Of a stretch of 40,352 nucleotides of DNA, positions 22,689-30,988 are shown piece after piece; positions within the stretch are counted from its first letter, which is position 1, and each line of letters begins with the position of its first letter. A model generated the notes under the pieces. It did not search any database. It was not told the origin of the DNA and was given only the letters and a program-made list of their open reading frames with translations. Source of the stretch: an uncultured Erysipelotrichaceae bacterium (GTDB taxonomy: Bacteria > Bacillota_I > Bacilli_A > Erysipelotrichales > Erysipelotrichaceae); the NCBI GenBank assembly GCA_902803785.1, contig CADCRE010000031.1:1-40352 (forward strand), given 5' to 3'. The translations under genes and the position numbers were made by a program.

Positions 22689-25497
22689 TGAACTGAAAGA
22701 AGCAGTAGTTCTCGAAGAACTGAAGACCGCCGAAGATGCGAAAGACAAGGCATCCGATACGAAGGCAGAAGAGAAGAAGCCGGGCGGAAAGATCGATGTC
22801 ATCAATACCGATGAAAAGGCAAAGAAGGAATACATCACGTTTGACGGCGAAACTTTCACTGTGGCTGTCAGTGGCCTTAACGTTGTTTTTGACGGTAATG
22901 AACATCCGGTCAGGACCGATTACACCTTCAAATCAGAAGACGGAAAAGAATATGCCGTTCATTTGAATGTCGAGTATGAGAAAGACGGTGCTTCTGTCTC
23001 CGCTCCGTTACATGCGGGAGATTATACCGCAACAGTCACGGGCTGGACAGTCAAGGAAGACGGCAAGGAAGTTTCCGATCTTAAGGTCAGTGCGAACAAC
23101 GCCACTGTAAAGATCAACAAGAGAGCATTGAGCGTTGTTGTTGCAGCAGAAAAGAAGATCGAAAAACCAAACGGAAACAGGACACCTCATGTAGCCGGTT
23201 TTACGATCAGCATTCCTGATGTGGCTGTTGCAGACGAATATAAGCTGAAAGAGTCTGATATCGAGTTTGTCGGTGACAAGGATCATGTCGAGTGCGTCGA
23301 AGTCAATTATACAGACAGGCTTGTCAGCAGAGCACAGCTTTACTCAGCCAACTTCGTCAATCACAACGAAGACTATAATGTCACATATCAGTTTGACGGA
23401 GACGGAGAAATGATCATCGTCGTCGATCCGACTCAGCACAGCCCATTTTTCAGAGTCCAGCTTTCCAACAAAACGACGACATATAACGGAACGGAACAGG
23501 TGTTCCATCCGGAAGTGAGCGGACATTCTGATGTGTTTACTATGTCAGCTTCTCCGTCGAACACCACTGACTATATTTTCAAACAGCAGTATTGTACGTT
23601 CTACATTACGATCGATCCAAGCAGGCTGTCAGTCGCAAAAAAGGATGTCGGAACGTACAAGAACCTGTATACGCTGACTCCGGCAGTCGTTTCCGCAAAG
23701 GCAGTTTTCAATAACGCTTTCGGCTCAAACGATTTCTATGCGGGAAAAACTTTCGATGTTACAGGTTTCATTGATCTGTTCAATGTCGATGGATCCAAAT
23801 ACGGTGTCTTTACCATTGAACCGGCAGAACTCAGAGTCTATGTCAAGAACGATCCGAATCTTCCGGAGAAGTATCAGTCAGAAGACATCAGAAAGAACTA
23901 TGGTGAAGAAGATTCCGATAAACTTTCCTGGGTCTATGTTGACGGCCTCTATGAAGGAGATAACCTTCTGAACTACGTCGAGATCTCACGTGAAAGAGGC
24001 GAGGATGTACTTTGGAACAAAGACGGTACGATCGGCGGTTATCTGATCTGGATCGAAGGTCTGGGAAGCTCATCTTCAGGGGAAACGCCATGGGAGGATG
24101 TGAAGAAGTCACCGAGAGCCGAAGTTGAAACGAAAGAAGAAAAGGTCTATGTGGAAGCGGAAGCACGTCCTGAAACAGGATGGATCCCGGAAGAAGAGAA
24201 ACCTGGTATCAATCCGGGTACTTCCACCAAGACCAATAAGAACTACTACCTCGCAAACAGTAGCGAAGGTTATCTGTATATCGATCCGCTGCCATTGACG
24301 ATCACTGCAGACGATAAAACGAAAGTCTATGATAACGATCCGTCTACCGATCCGGAACTGACTTATTCGATCACTGACGGCGAACTCGCCAACGACGAGA
24401 CGCTCCCGGAGGGATTTGTTCAGATCTGGCGTGAAGGCGAACAGGAAGTCGGCAAGTATCCGATCCATCTGAAACTGGATGAGAGCGTATGCCACGACGA
24501 TACACCGACCGATACGGAAGTTCCTGACTATCCGGGCGATCCGACTGTCGTTGTGGAACCGGAACTCCCATGGGCAGAGAAAGAAGAACGTGCAGAGGCC
24601 CGTGAAAGCGTCATGGAAGTTTCTAAAGAAGTTGCAGAAAAAGAAGTTGTTGAAAAAGAAAAAGAGAAGCAAGAATACCCTTGGGAAGAAGAAGAGAGAC
24701 CGGATCAGCCGATCATCATTCCGGGAGGACAGGACGTGATCGATGAAGATCCGAAGATCGTCTTCAATCCGAATAACTATATCTTTACACTGGTCGACGG
24801 GACCTTCGAGATCACTCCGGTCACGACTCCGGTCGTAGAACCGGACGATCCGACTCCGACGACTCCGACTGTCACTCCGACGACTCCGACGACTCCAACT
24901 ACTCCGACAGTAACTCCGACTGTCACACCGTATACCCCATATACTCCGTACCGTCCGACGACTGTCGATCCGACTCCGGTAGAGACTCCGGAAGTTCCGG
25001 AAACGACGGAAGCGGAAGTTGTCGTCGAAGAGACCGTTGAGATCCCGGAAGAAGTCGTTCCTACAGCTGATCCGGGTACAGGCAGACTGGCATGGGCTCT
25101 GCTGAATCTGATCTGCACGATCCTGACCGGCCTGATCGCCATCGGCGAGATCATCACTCTGATCATCGGCAAGAAGAGAGAAGAGGATGAAGAAGAGGAC
25201 GAAAAGGAAGTCAAGAGGATGGCTGTCGAAGAAGAGGAAGAAGAGGAAGAAGATGGACGTATCCGCAAGAAGTCCAAGCTCCTCGGCCTGATCCCGGCCA
25301 TCGGTGCGATCATCGCATTCATCCTGACGGAAGATATGAGACTTCCGATGGTGTTCACAGACAGATGGACTCTGTTGATGATCATCATCCTTCTGATCGG
25401 TATCCTGACCGCATGGTTCACCAGAAACAAGGAAGACGATGACGATGAGGAAGAAGAGGAAGACGATCAGGCTTCTGTCGTCACGGCGATGAACTAG
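22642..25497 (+). CDS. Large surface protein body: MBG-like domains, Pro/Thr stalk, three-helix C-terminus
   Basis: The open frame is 951 residues but has only a TTG start without ribosome site, inside the preceding frame; the true start is most likely ATG 22419, giving about 1,025 residues. After an acidic linker come Ig-like beta domains (about residues 60-400), then a typical MBG segment (TITADDKTKVYDNDP... GKYPIHL). A Glu-rich stretch, a TPT-repeat stalk and three hydrophobic helices follow (RLAWALLNLICTILTG; LLGLIPAIGAIIAFILTED; WTLLMIIILLIGILTAW), separated and ended by runs of Glu/Asp. There is no LPXTG motif. It probably sits on the cell surface and may be an adhesin; its binding partner is unknown. 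Confidence 0.82.
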   Translation: MRRRKKFHETVEKTDDELKEAVVLEELKTAEDAKDKASDTKAEEKKPGGKIDVINTDEKAKKEYITFDGETFTVAVSGLNVVFDGNEHPVRTDYTFKSEDGKEYAVHLNVEYEKDGASVSAPLHAGDYTATVTGWTVKEDGKEVSDLKVSANNATVKINKRALSVVVAAEKKIEKPNGNRTPHVAGFTISIPDVAVADEYKLKESDIEFVGDKDHVECVEVNYTDRLVSRAQLYSANFVNHNEDYNVTYQFDGDGEMIIVVDPTQHSPFFRVQLSNKTTTYNGTEQVFHPEVSGHSDVFTMSASPSNTTDYIFKQQYCTFYITIDPSRLSVAKKDVGTYKNLYTLTPAVVSAKAVFNNAFGSNDFYAGKTFDVTGFIDLFNVDGSKYGVFTIEPAELRVYVKNDPNLPEKYQSEDIRKNYGEEDSDKLSWVYVDGLYEGDNLLNYVEISRERGEDVLWNKDGTIGGYLIWIEGLGSSSSGETPWEDVKKSPRAEVETKEEKVYVEAEARPETGWIPEEEKPGINPGTSTKTNKNYYLANSSEGYLYIDPLPLTITADDKTKVYDNDPSTDPELTYSITDGELANDETLPEGFVQIWREGEQEVGKYPIHLKLDESVCHDDTPTDTEVPDYPGDPTVVVEPELPWAEKEERAEARESVMEVSKEVAEKEVVEKEKEKQEYPWEEEERPDQPIIIPGGQDVIDEDPKIVFNPNNYIFTLVDGTFEITPVTTPVVEPDDPTPTTPTVTPTTPTTPTTPTVTPTVTPYTPYTPYRPTTVDPTPVETPEVPETTEAEVVVEETVEIPEEVVPTADPGTGRLAWALLNLICTILTGLIAIGEIITLIIGKKREEDEEEDEKEVKRMAVEEEEEEEEDGRIRKKSKLLGLIPAIGAIIAFILTEDMRLPMVFTDRWTLLMIIILLIGILTAWFTRNKEDDDDEEEEEDDQASVVTAMN
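24850..24966 (+). repeat. Pro/Thr-coding tandem repeat (stalk)
   Basis: Imperfect repeats of ACTCCGAC units coding TPT/TVTPT, ending in a TPYTPYTPY variant. It is a coding repeat of the surface protein, likely a wall-spanning stalk, and a possible site of length change between strains. Confidence 0.8.
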
Positions 25498-25517
25498 AAT
25501 ATCTTACATTTACGAAG

Positions 25518-25543
25518 AAGACAGCCGAACGTTCGGCTGTCTT
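25518..25543. terminator. Terminator after the surface-protein gene
   Basis: A perfect 26-base palindrome (AAGACAGCCGAAC and its complement), followed by TTCTTTC. It forms a strong hairpin 20 bases after the stop. Confidence 0.88.
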
Positions 25544-25566
25544 TTCTTTCTGGATGGGAAGGGATT

Positions 25567-25575
25567 TGCTAGAAT
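25567..25575 (+). promoter_or_regulatory. Extended -10 promoter of the isomerase-cdd operon
   Basis: TG-C-TAGAAT, 24 bases before ATG 25600, with an AAAGGATGATGAGA ribosome site in between. No clear -35, as is common for extended -10 promoters. Confidence 0.5.
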
Positions 25576-25599
25576 GGAGATGAAAAGGATGATGAGAAT

Positions 25600-26799
25600 A
25601 TGAAAATAGGTGTTTATTATGTCGTTTCCGCAACTGCGGCTGCGGAGATCGCAAACAAAGAAAATTTTCCCTGGCTGAACAGGCTGTCAGAGATGACCGG
25701 GTTTACCTTTGAAGTGACGGATCTGGATCATCTGAATGAATATGATATGGTCGTCGATTTTATCGGCGGAGGAGGAACGGAAGGGATCTTCCTGAAAGAC
25801 ATGGACAGACTTCCCAAGCCTTATTTCCTGCTGACGACCGGCGCCAACAATTCCCTGGCTGCCTCCATGGAGATCCTCTCCTATCTGAGACAGAACGGCC
25901 TGCCGGGCGAGATCATTCACGGATCGGACACTTTCGTTGCGGATCGGATCAAGGAACTCGCAAAGATCCTTTCCGTCAGAAAGAAACTGTCCTCCTTCCG
26001 TATTGCCAGAGTCGGAAAGCCTTCCGACTGGCTGATCGCTTCGGAAGTGGATGCGCAGAAACTGAAAGATGAGACCGGAATGGAACTCATCGATATTCCG
26101 ATGGAAGAGTTCTTTGAGGAGATCGGGAAGAGAGAATATGTATCCAATCAGTATACGGATATGATCCGTTCCCGTCCGTTTGATGAGAAGGAGATCGAAG
26201 AAGCTCTCTACATTTACGGCGCTTTGAGAAGGATCACGGACCACTATCATTTGAACGGTCTGACCGTCCGCTGTTTCGATCTGCTGGATACAGTACATTC
26301 GACCGGATGTGCCGCATTGGCGATATTGAATGCGGAAGGGATCTATTCATCCTGTGAAGGGGATGTCCCCGCATTGCTTTCGATGATCGTTCTGGGAGAA
26401 CTGACGGGAGAACCGGTCTTTATGGCGAACCCGAGCCATATCGATACCGACCGCAATGAGATCGTCTTTGCGCACTGTACATTGCCGATCAATATGCCGG
26501 AAGACTTCTCGATCATGACTCATTTCGAGTCTCAGATCGGTGTCGCATTCCGCGGAAAACTGAAAGAAGGTCCGATCACGGTATTCAAGTGTGACGGATC
26601 GATGAAGGAATACTTCGTCAGCGGTGGAGAACTGCTGGAAAATCTGAATGAATACAATCTGTGTCGGACACAGGTCCGCCTGAAACTGGAAGAACCGGTC
26701 ACCTATTTCCTGAGAAGATCGATCGGAAATCATCATCTCATCGTGAAAGGCGATCACAGTGAACTGATAAAAGAATTCTTTGGATGGAGGGAAAAATGA
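25600..26799 (+). CDS. L-fucose-isomerase-like sugar isomerase family protein
   Basis: A 399-residue protein resembling the C-terminal part of L-fucose/L-arabinose isomerases. The segment SSCEGDVPALLSMI, with Glu and Asp, looks like the metal-binding active site, and FAHCTLP gives a candidate His. Such enzymes interconvert aldoses and ketoses using Mn2+. It is shorter than FucI (about 590 residues), so it is a family relative, not FucI itself. It ends one base before the cytidine deaminase start, so one operon is nearly certain. With nucleoside genes around, free ribose or another nucleoside sugar is an attractive but unproven substrate. Confidence 0.72.
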   Translation: MKIGVYYVVSATAAAEIANKENFPWLNRLSEMTGFTFEVTDLDHLNEYDMVVDFIGGGGTEGIFLKDMDRLPKPYFLLTTGANNSLAASMEILSYLRQNGLPGEIIHGSDTFVADRIKELAKILSVRKKLSSFRIARVGKPSDWLIASEVDAQKLKDETGMELIDIPMEEFFEEIGKREYVSNQYTDMIRSRPFDEKEIEEALYIYGALRRITDHYHLNGLTVRCFDLLDTVHSTGCAALAILNAEGIYSSCEGDVPALLSMIVLGELTGEPVFMANPSHIDTDRNEIVFAHCTLPINMPEDFSIMTHFESQIGVAFRGKLKEGPITVFKCDGSMKEYFVSGGELLENLNEYNLCRTQVRLKLEEPVTYFLRRSIGNHHLIVKGDHSELIKEFFGWREK

Positions 26800-26800
26800 T

Positions 26801-27235
26801 ATGAGCAATGAAGAACTGATCAGATTGGCTTTTGAAGCGAGAAAAAAGGCCTATGCGCCGTATTCTCACTGGAAGGTAGGAGCTGCGCTTCTGTGCAAGG
26901 ACGGAAAGGTCTACCAGGGCTGCAACATCGAGAACAGCGGATTCACGGCGACGGTATGTGCAGAGAGGACGGCCTTCTTCAAGGCAATCTCGGAGGGAGT
27001 CTACGATTTCGAGAAGATCGCGATCGTCGGCGGCGATGAGAAACTGGGTTCTCAGGGATACTGCACCCCATGCGGAGTCTGCCGTCAGGTGATGTCGGAA
27101 TTCTGCAGCCCGGATGAGTTCAAGCTCCTCTGTGCAAAGTCCGAGACGGAGTATCATGAGTATACTCTGAGGCAGATGCTTCCGGAATGCAACTTCGTCG
27201 CTGAGAACGACGGCTACGGTTTCAAGGCAGAATAA
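26801..27235 (+). CDS. cdd: Cytidine deaminase
   Basis: A 144-residue homotetrameric-type enzyme that deaminates cytidine and deoxycytidine to uridine and deoxyuridine. Visible are HWKVGAAL, NIENSGFT and the zinc site: Cys-Ala-Glu in TVCAERTAF (catalytic Glu) plus PCGVCRQV (two zinc Cys). Start ATG 26801 is chosen since GGAGG lies at 26786-26790; a TTG 21 bases upstream lies within the previous gene. Uridine made here would feed the phosphorylases further on. Confidence 0.96.
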   Translation: MSNEELIRLAFEARKKAYAPYSHWKVGAALLCKDGKVYQGCNIENSGFTATVCAERTAFFKAISEGVYDFEKIAIVGGDEKLGSQGYCTPCGVCRQVMSEFCSPDEFKLLCAKSETEYHEYTLRQMLPECNFVAENDGYGFKAE

Positions 27236-27238
27236 AAA

Positions 27239-27260
27239 AACGGATCCTTCGGGATCCGTT
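27239..27260. terminator. UUCG-tetraloop bidirectional terminator
   Basis: AACGGATCC, loop TTCG, GGATCCGTT: a nine-base stem closed by the very stable C(UUCG)G tetraloop, preceded by seven A. It lies between converging cdd and nucleoside hydrolase genes; the stop codon of the latter (27259-27261) overlaps its edge. Confidence 0.9.
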
Positions 27261-28242
27261 ACTGTTTCTCTGTGATCAGATCGAGCAGCAGTCTGTGTAT
27301 CTTCTCGCTGTCCATCCGATAGACGACTTCTACAGGCAATTCATTCGGATACATGCCTCGGCGGTCGATGACCATCTGTCCGTCCGCCATTCCACCTGAG
27401 ATATCGATATGAACGATATCTTTTCTTTTTTCGGTGATGACCGTTTCATCCAGGATCGCAGCTGCGGCAGCGTAGTCATAGGCGCAGCAGGAAGTGCTGT
27501 CAACATCGAAGAGGTAGTTGCAACGATCGATGTAACCTTTCAATTCTTCATTCAGGAAGGAACTCAGATCGGAACCGATGGCTTCGATCTGTTTCAGGTC
27601 TTCCGTATCGTAGGTGGCACCCATCTCACAGGCTTCGATCGGGAATACGACGCAGTGTGCCCCGGAATTGAGGACGATCTCTGCGGCTTCCGGATCGTCA
27701 TAGAAGTTGGCTTCGGCGACCGGAGTCCGGTTTCCGATATAGAGGCCTCCCCCCATGATATAGATCGTACCGATGTGTTCCACGATCGACGGATCCAGAC
27801 GGAAGGCCATGCCCAGATTGGTCAGAGGTCCGACGGCACAGATGTCGATCTTCTCCTCACTGTTTTTCAGTGTATCGATCAGGTAGGTACAGGCGTGTTC
27901 CTTTTCCGCTTTTCTGTCCGGAAGCGGGATCGGGAAGTCCGGATCGTGGATCAGGACTGTCTTTCCGTCTTTTTTCTTTACGACCGTCTGCATCAGGGTA
28001 TTGTATGTCCTTCCCGGGAAGAGCCCTCTGACCATCGGTTCTTCACAGCCCCGGTAGACCGGGACTTTCTTATTGCAGAGCTCACTGACCTTCAGGGCGT
28101 TGTTTACGACATCGTCGACCGGAAGGTTTCCTTTTACACAGGTGATGCCGATAACATCGACATCCTTACTTTGAAGCAGAGCGATCAGTGCGACCGCATC
28201 ATCGCAGCCGATATCGCAGTCAAATATTATTTTTCGATTCAT
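27259..28242 (-). CDS. Nucleoside hydrolase (IunH family)
   Basis: A 327-residue enzyme that splits nucleosides into free base and free ribose. The N-terminal DCDIGCDDA matches the family calcium-binding motif DTDxGxDD with Thr replaced by Cys, and further signatures are IMGGGLYIGNRTPVAEANFYDDPEAA in the middle and a conserved Asp late in the chain. Base preference cannot be read. On the minus strand GAGGGAAAAGAT precedes ATG and an extended -10 box (TGATATACT) lies about 18 bases upstream. It is divergent from the S-adenosylhomocysteine-hydrolase-like gene. Confidence 0.92.
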   Translation of the reverse strand: MNRKIIFDCDIGCDDAVALIALLQSKDVDVIGITCVKGNLPVDDVVNNALKVSELCNKKVPVYRGCEEPMVRGLFPGRTYNTLMQTVVKKKDGKTVLIHDPDFPIPLPDRKAEKEHACTYLIDTLKNSEEKIDICAVGPLTNLGMAFRLDPSIVEHIGTIYIMGGGLYIGNRTPVAEANFYDDPEAAEIVLNSGAHCVVFPIEACEMGATYDTEDLKQIEAIGSDLSSFLNEELKGYIDRCNYLFDVDSTSCCAYDYAAAAAILDETVITEKRKDIVHIDISGGMADGQMVIDRRGMYPNELPVEVVYRMDSEKIHRLLLDLITEKQ

Positions 28243-28260
28243 ATCTTTTCCCTCGGTTTC

Positions 28261-28320
28261 AGTATATCATCCCTCAGAATGGGAAGGGAAATAGTATAAA
28301 ATATAAGGCGAGGAGTTGTA
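28261..28320. promoter_or_regulatory. Divergent promoter region
   Basis: Minus strand: TGA-TATACT (28269-28261), an extended -10 for the nucleoside hydrolase. Plus strand: TATAAA/TAAAAT near 28295-28302 and GAGGAG near 28310-28314 for the next gene. Both promoters must share this 82-base gap, so shared control is plausible. Confidence 0.5.
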
Positions 28321-28324
28321 AAAC

Positions 28325-29497
28325 ATGCTGAAAAATATCATCGACGATCCGGCACTTTGCGACAAGGGTGAAGAAAGAATGAACTGGTATCGTTCTCAGA
28401 TGCCGCTGATGGCTTCGTTCAAGGAGAGATATCAGAAAGAAAAGCCGTTTTCAGGGAAGAGCCTTCTGGTATGCATGCATTGCGAACCAAAGGCGGCCGT
28501 ACGTACGGAAACGTTATTGGAAGCGGGAGTCGAACGGATCGTATTCATCGGGAATCTGGGTTCTACGAAAGACGATATCGCGGCCTATCTTGCGGCCAAG
28601 GATCGCGTGACGGTCATGGCCAGGAAACAGGACACTCTGGAAGATCTAAGGGAATATGTGAGACTGGCTCTGGAAGAAGGACCTTACGATCTGTTTATGG
28701 ACAACGGTGCTGCCATTATGCAGGAATACGATCCGGACTCCTTCTCTTTCCTGGGAGGGATCGAAGAGACGAGGAGCGGCAGACTGATCCTGGATGAAAA
28801 GAAGATCGTTCCGGATTTTCCGTTGCTGGTGATCGATGATTCCAGAGTAAAGAGACTGATCGAGAACGAGACCGGAGTCGGACAGTCGGTCGTAGACGGA
28901 CTGATGAGACAGACCGGGATGCTGATGGGAGGAAAGAAGATCCTCGTGATCGGCTACGGCTGGTGCGGCAGAGGGATCTCTCAAAGGTTAAGAGCGCTTG
29001 GCGCAGTCACCTATGTATACGATACGGATTATGTGGCGATGCTGAAGGCGAAGGTGGAAGGCCACATCGTAGGATATCTGGAAGATCTGCTGAAAGAAGT
29101 CGAAGTGGTCATCACCGTGACCGGAAGATTCAATGTTCTGAGGAAGGAACATCTGAAATATATGAAAGACGGCTGCATCGTAGCCAATGCCGGTCATTAC
29201 AATATGGAGATCGATGTACAGGGATTCGAGGAAGACTGTCTGGAACGCAAACAGGTCCAGGAAGGGATCGAGGAGTTCCGTTTTGAAGATAAGAAGATCT
29301 TCCTGCTTCAGAAGGGGAATCCGTTGAATCTTTCTTCCGGTGCGGGAAATCCGATCGAGATCATGGAACTGGGGTATGCCCTGCAGCTGTTGTCTCTGGA
29401 AGAGATCGTCAAAAACAAAGATCTGAAGAAGGGGATACAGGACCTGCCGGAAAGCATCAATCAGGAAGCCGCCAGACTTTCTCTGCATCTGGATTGA
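28325..29497 (+). CDS. Divergent S-adenosylhomocysteine-hydrolase-like protein
   Basis: A 390-residue NAD-dependent protein of the AHCY family; canonical enzymes have about 405-475. The NAD loop GYGWCGRG (210-217), His52, Glu148, Lys176 and His291 match catalytic residues of the human enzyme (55, 156, 186, 301). Other key positions differ, by my alignment from memory: human Glu59 is Lys56, Asp131 is Asn127, Asn181 is Asp171, Asp190 is Glu180 and His353 is Asn342. The C-terminal Lys-Tyr tail that reaches the neighbour's NAD is missing. The adenine contacts are thus changed, and I doubt that S-adenosylhomocysteine is the substrate; an inosyl thioether or another nucleoside is possible. A deaminase gene follows. 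Confidence 0.85.
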   Translation: MLKNIIDDPALCDKGEERMNWYRSQMPLMASFKERYQKEKPFSGKSLLVCMHCEPKAAVRTETLLEAGVERIVFIGNLGSTKDDIAAYLAAKDRVTVMARKQDTLEDLREYVRLALEEGPYDLFMDNGAAIMQEYDPDSFSFLGGIEETRSGRLILDEKKIVPDFPLLVIDDSRVKRLIENETGVGQSVVDGLMRQTGMLMGGKKILVIGYGWCGRGISQRLRALGAVTYVYDTDYVAMLKAKVEGHIVGYLEDLLKEVEVVITVTGRFNVLRKEHLKYMKDGCIVANAGHYNMEIDVQGFEEDCLERKQVQEGIEEFRFEDKKIFLLQKGNPLNLSSGAGNPIEIMELGYALQLLSLEEIVKNKDLKKGIQDLPESINQEAARLSLHLD

Positions 29498-29522
29498 CGT
29501 CCTGTTTCCGTCATGTTACATT
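29494..29522 (+). promoter_or_regulatory. Possible promoter at the end of the hydrolase-like gene
   Basis: TTGACG (29494-29499), 17 bases, TACATT (29517-29522). It overlaps the stop codon of the upstream gene and would give the deaminase its own transcript with a leader of about 125 bases. Confidence 0.4.
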
Positions 29523-29590
29523 GAAGATGCGATAAAGTTGCTTCTGTAGAAGTATAAGAGTGAATGTGAATTCATATCAACGAAGTTAGT

Positions 29591-29619
29591 TGGCCGGCTT
29601 TAGCATTTTAAGCCGGCTA
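29591..29619 (+). terminator. Hairpin in the leader before the deaminase
   Basis: TGGCCGGCTT / AAGCCGGCTA with a nine-base loop, a 10-base stem with one G-T pair, followed by TTTGTTTC. It lies 94 bases after one stop and 37 before the next start. It may be a plain terminator or an attenuator in the leader. A smaller hairpin, CTTC-TGTA-GAAG (29541-29552), precedes it. I could not match a known riboswitch. Confidence 0.65.
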
Positions 29620-29656
29620 TTTGTTTCATAGATGATTCGTAAAGGAGAAATGGACC

Positions 29657-30988
29657 ATGAACGAGTATCTGATTCAAAATGCGGATATCGCGAACTTTGA
29701 GGATCTCAGTACGAAGACAGGGGATATCCTGATCAGAAACGGGAGATTTGAAACGATCGCGGAGACGATCGATCCCAAGGAACATCCCGATGCGAAGGTG
29801 ATCGATGCGAGACATATGCTGGCGATGCCGGGATTTATCGACTGTCATACGCATATGGCCCAGTCTTTCATCAAGGGACCGCTCGATGATGTGCCGATCA
29901 CGGAGTGGCTGATCCGTCTGTTTGCGATCGATGCGGAGATGGACCGGGAGATCTACTACTATGCCACGCTTTTGGGGTGTCTGCAGTCTTTGCGTTTCGG
30001 AACGACCTGTGTGAATGAGATGGGCGATGCCCAGCACATCGAGGAACAGGTCGAAGCCTTTGCGGCAGCCGGTATCCGCACGACCTATGGGGTCAGTACG
30101 ACGGATATTCCGGAAAATGATGCGACGCCGATCCTGAGCATCGAAGAAGCTATTGGATACCATCAGAGAGTATATGACTGTGCACATGGGAAAAACAGCG
30201 GGCTGATCCGTGCTTCGGTCGCACCGGCCGGTCTTCCTGCCGTCAGTAAGGAACTGGCTCAGGCCTGCAAGAAGTTTGCGGATGAACATGGGATCATCTA
30301 TCATACCCATCTCGGAGAAGGAAAGACGGAAACGGAGAACGTTGCGAGAGCCTACGGACTTTCGGGAGAAGGCGAAGCTCTGTACAGGAACGACCTGCTG
30401 GATAAAAACGTCCTGCTGGCACATTCGATCTGGCTGAGCGATGAAGAAATCGATATGATCCAAGAAAAGGGTGCACATCCGGTCTACTGTCCGTCTACGA
30501 ACCTGAAGATCTCGGACGGGATCCCGAAGATGGGGCAGATGTTGCGGAAAGGCGTGAACGTCTGCATCGGCTGTGACGGAGAAGCCAGTTCTTCCAATCG
30601 CGATATGATAAGGGAGGCGCGTCTGGGTGCCTACCTGCAAAAAGGATACACTTTGGATCCTACAGTCATGGATGCGGGAACGACTTTCCGCATGATGACG
30701 GTCAACGGAGCCAAGGCTCTGGGATATGAAGATCTCGGTGAGATCAAAGAGGGATACCTGGCAGATATGATCCTGGTGGACATGGAGAACGATCTTGGTC
30801 TGACCGATCTGCAGCACAGAGTGGGGAATCTCCTCTATTGCGGTGACGGACATTGTGTCGATACGGTATTCGTCAACGGTGAAATCAGGGTGAAAGATAA
30901 GAAACTCGTCGATTTCGATGAGAAAGAGATCATCGATAAATGTAATGAACTGATCTCAAAACTGAATGAAAAGGTGAAGGATCTATGA
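29657..30988 (+). CDS. Amidohydrolase, MtaD-type methylthioadenosine/S-adenosylhomocysteine deaminase
   Basis: A 443-residue metal-dependent deaminase of the COG0402 group. Metal and catalytic residues are in place: His64 and His66 (DCHTH), His216 with HTHLGE (Glu221), His256 (LAHSIW) and Asp307 (CDGEASS). Closest described activities are deamination of 5'-methylthioadenosine, S-adenosylhomocysteine or adenosine to the inosine forms; other aminated bases are possible. AAGGAG lies before the ATG. The stop overlaps the phosphorylase start (ATGA), so the two are co-translated, which fits deamination followed by phosphorolysis. Confidence 0.85.
   Translation: MNEYLIQNADIANFEDLSTKTGDILIRNGRFETIAETIDPKEHPDAKVIDARHMLAMPGFIDCHTHMAQSFIKGPLDDVPITEWLIRLFAIDAEMDREIYYYATLLGCLQSLRFGTTCVNEMGDAQHIEEQVEAFAAAGIRTTYGVSTTDIPENDATPILSIEEAIGYHQRVYDCAHGKNSGLIRASVAPAGLPAVSKELAQACKKFADEHGIIYHTHLGEGKTETENVARAYGLSGEGEALYRNDLLDKNVLLAHSIWLSDEEIDMIQEKGAHPVYCPSTNLKISDGIPKMGQMLRKGVNVCIGCDGEASSSNRDMIREARLGAYLQKGYTLDPTVMDAGTTFRMMTVNGAKALGYEDLGEIKEGYLADMILVDMENDLGLTDLQHRVGNLLYCGDGHCVDTVFVNGEIRVKDKKLVDFDEKEIIDKCNELISKLNEKVKDL

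Noticed and set aside
24850-24966. Short regular repeats that might be a CRISPR array
   Set aside because: Units are about 8-9 bases, in frame, code Pro/Thr and have no spacers; it is a protein stalk.
29498-29656. Purine or S-adenosylhomocysteine riboswitch before the deaminase
   Set aside because: The conserved core bases of those riboswitches, as I know them, are not present; only generic hairpins are seen.
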